Below are positions 5,652-6,338 of a DNA stretch of 6,338 bases, piece by piece (the first letter of the stretch is position 1; each line of letters starts with the position of its first letter). Position numbers and translations under genes: made by a program. This stretch comes from an uncultured Bacillota bacterium (GTDB lineage: Bacteria > Bacillota > Clostridia > Oscillospirales > Oscillospiraceae). The notes beneath the pieces are model-generated. The model was not told the DNA's origin, did not search any database, and was given only the letters and a program-made list of their open reading frames with translations. The stretch is taken from the NCBI GenBank assembly GCA_947383275.1, contig CANDCW010000115.1:1-6338 (forward strand), written 5' to 3'.

Positions 5652-6179
5652 TTACTCTTTTTTTCGCCTGCCCTCCTCATGGGGCTGAAGAATGTGGAGG
5701 ATGCGCTGGCAGGCCAATTGGTTTGCGTAGCTGCGCACGGCAAAGTCCAGGGCCATCTTGGCCAGGTCAGACTTGTCCGCCTCCGGGTCGATGGATTGGG
5801 CAGTGTCGGTGAGGGCGTGGTCCAGCGCGCCGCAGAAATAGCCGTACTGCTCCGGCGGGGTTTTCTCCAGGGCCCGGCCCGCGCCCATCAGCGCGCCGAT
5901 ATCCCGGACGGACAGCACCTGCTTCAGGGCCACCACGGCGGTGAGGTAGCCCAGGTGGATGGGGCCGTAGCGCTTGCCCTCCGCCCGGGGGACAAGGCCA
6001 TCCTTAATGTAGTTGTTCACCATGGCGGAGGTGAGCACGGGCCCCTGATCAAAACGGATGAGCTGACGCGGCATGTAGGAGATCAGCTGATCCATATATA
6101 GGGCGATGTCGGGCAGGTCCTTCCAGGGGGCGGGGCGCTCCTGTTCCATGCGGGTTTTCAAATTTTGCAGTTCGTCCAT
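5652..6179 (-). CDS. DUF1836 protein, MerR-like winged helix, putative regulator
   Basis: The protein has 175 residues and resembles DUF1836 family members: WKDLPDIALYMDQLISY (19-35), then a MerR-like helix-turn-helix/wing region LTSAMVNNYIKDGLVPRAEGKRYGPIHL (49-76), then ALKQVLSVRDIGALMG (84-99). The C-terminal part is helical (about 105-165) and ends in a basic tail GRRKKE. DUF1836 proteins occur widely in Firmicutes, often beside DegV genes; their function is not established, and the MerR-like segment suggests DNA binding. The ATG at 6179 has GAGGG (6187-6191) 7 nt upstream and begins about 29 nt from the predicted transcription start, so this is the first gene of the minus-strand operon. 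It lies 13 nt from the DegV gene. It may regulate its own operon (inference); no operator is obvious. Confidence 0.88.
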   Translation of the reverse strand: MDELQNLKTRMEQERPAPWKDLPDIALYMDQLISYMPRQLIRFDQGPVLTSAMVNNYIKDGLVPRAEGKRYGPIHLGYLTAVVALKQVLSVRDIGALMGAGRALEKTPPEQYGYFCGALDHALTDTAQSIDPEADKSDLAKMALDFAVRSYANQLACQRILHILQPHEEGRRKKE

Positions 6180-6214
6180 CTTGGGACCCTCTTCCCTTTA
6201 AAGTGATTTTGACA

Positions 6215-6244
6215 ATTATATCACAGTGTTTTGGGCATTGTAAA
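6215..6244 (-). promoter_or_regulatory. Strong extended -10 promoter of the DUF1836–degV–prmA–dehydrogenase operon
   Basis: Read on the minus strand, TTTACA (6239-6244) is followed after 18 bp by a perfect TATAAT (6215-6220) preceded by TGA, which makes an extended -10 element (TGnTATAAT). Transcription should start near 6208 and the leader would be about 29 nt. An A/T-rich segment at 6266-6300 lies upstream of the -35 box. No other promoter is needed for the three downstream genes given their spacing. Confidence 0.85.
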
Positions 6245-6300
6245 GGGCGGAATGGTTAACGCTTCCTTAAATTTTCCATTTTCGCTGATGTAGTAAGTTA
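6245..6300. other. Intergenic region upstream of the minus-strand promoter
   Basis: This non-coding A/T-rich stretch lies between the -35 box and the hairpin at 6301-6335. It contains the small palindrome GTTAAC (about 6255-6260) and an AAATTTTCC tract. I see no convincing gene or operator, although a regulator site upstream of the promoter would lie here. Confidence 0.4.
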
Positions 6301-6335
6301 AATGCAGAAAAGGTTTTTCAACCTTTTTCTGCATT
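6301..6335. terminator. A/T-containing stem-loop at right edge, probable terminator
   Basis: Bases 6301-6315 pair with 6320-6335 (15 bp with one bulged T) around a 4-nt loop; the stem contains AGAAAAGG against CCTTTTTCT, so runs of T occur within either arm. No gene ends inside the window on this side. The likeliest role is to end a minus-strand transcript arriving from the right before the DUF1836 promoter. Sequence beyond 6338 is needed to judge the T-tract on the plus strand; on the minus strand the stem is followed by only TTTAACTT. Confidence 0.6.
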
Positions 6336-6338
6336 ATT

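Noticed and set aside
6279..6295. A sequence resembling a CodY box (AATTTTC...) upstream of the minus-strand promoter.
   Set aside because: Only the first half matches; the second half does not complete the inverted repeat.

Overview
The window looks like chromosomal DNA of a GC-rich member of the Clostridia, probably Oscillospiraceae (Flavonifractor or Oscillibacter-like). The reasons are strong GGAGG-type ribosome binding sites, TTTACA/TATAAT-type promoters, a lipoprotein-type amino-acid binding protein, and a DUF1836–DegV gene pair, all with strongly GC-biased third codon positions. The taxonomic call is an inference; no marker gene such as rRNA is present.

Layout. Positions 1-101 hold the last 32 codons of an unrecognised plus-strand gene. 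Positions 102-426 are non-coding: a long structured hairpin followed by a T-run (about 147-261, probably a terminator), then a good sigma-A-type promoter (339-367) and the ribosome binding site of the next gene. Positions 427-2796 are a three-gene plus-strand operon for a polar amino-acid ABC importer: substrate-binding lipoprotein, HisM/GlnP-type permease and GlnQ/HisP-type ATPase. An 11-bp stem-loop lies between the first two genes. A 12-bp GC-rich hairpin (2804-2830) separates this operon from a convergent minus-strand operon.

The minus-strand operon is transcribed from a strong extended -10 promoter at 6215-6244. In order it encodes a DUF1836 MerR-like putative regulator, a DegV-family fatty-acid-binding protein (TTG start), ribosomal protein L11 methyltransferase PrmA, and a D-isomer-specific 2-hydroxyacid dehydrogenase. 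Gaps are 13 nt, 1 nt and a 4-nt ATGA overlap, so the four genes are very probably co-transcribed and partly translationally coupled. A further hairpin at 6301-6335 probably ends a transcript entering from the right.

The importer genes form one functional unit. The minus-strand operon is a mixed set: a fatty-acid-binding protein with its usual DUF1836 neighbour, a translation-factor methyltransferase, and a reductase whose substrate is unknown. I see no mobile element, CRISPR array, rRNA or tRNA. Most of the window is ordinary core genome. The points most worth a second look are the structured leader at 147-295, the missing substrate-binding arginine in the binding protein, and the coupled prmA–dehydrogenase arrangement.
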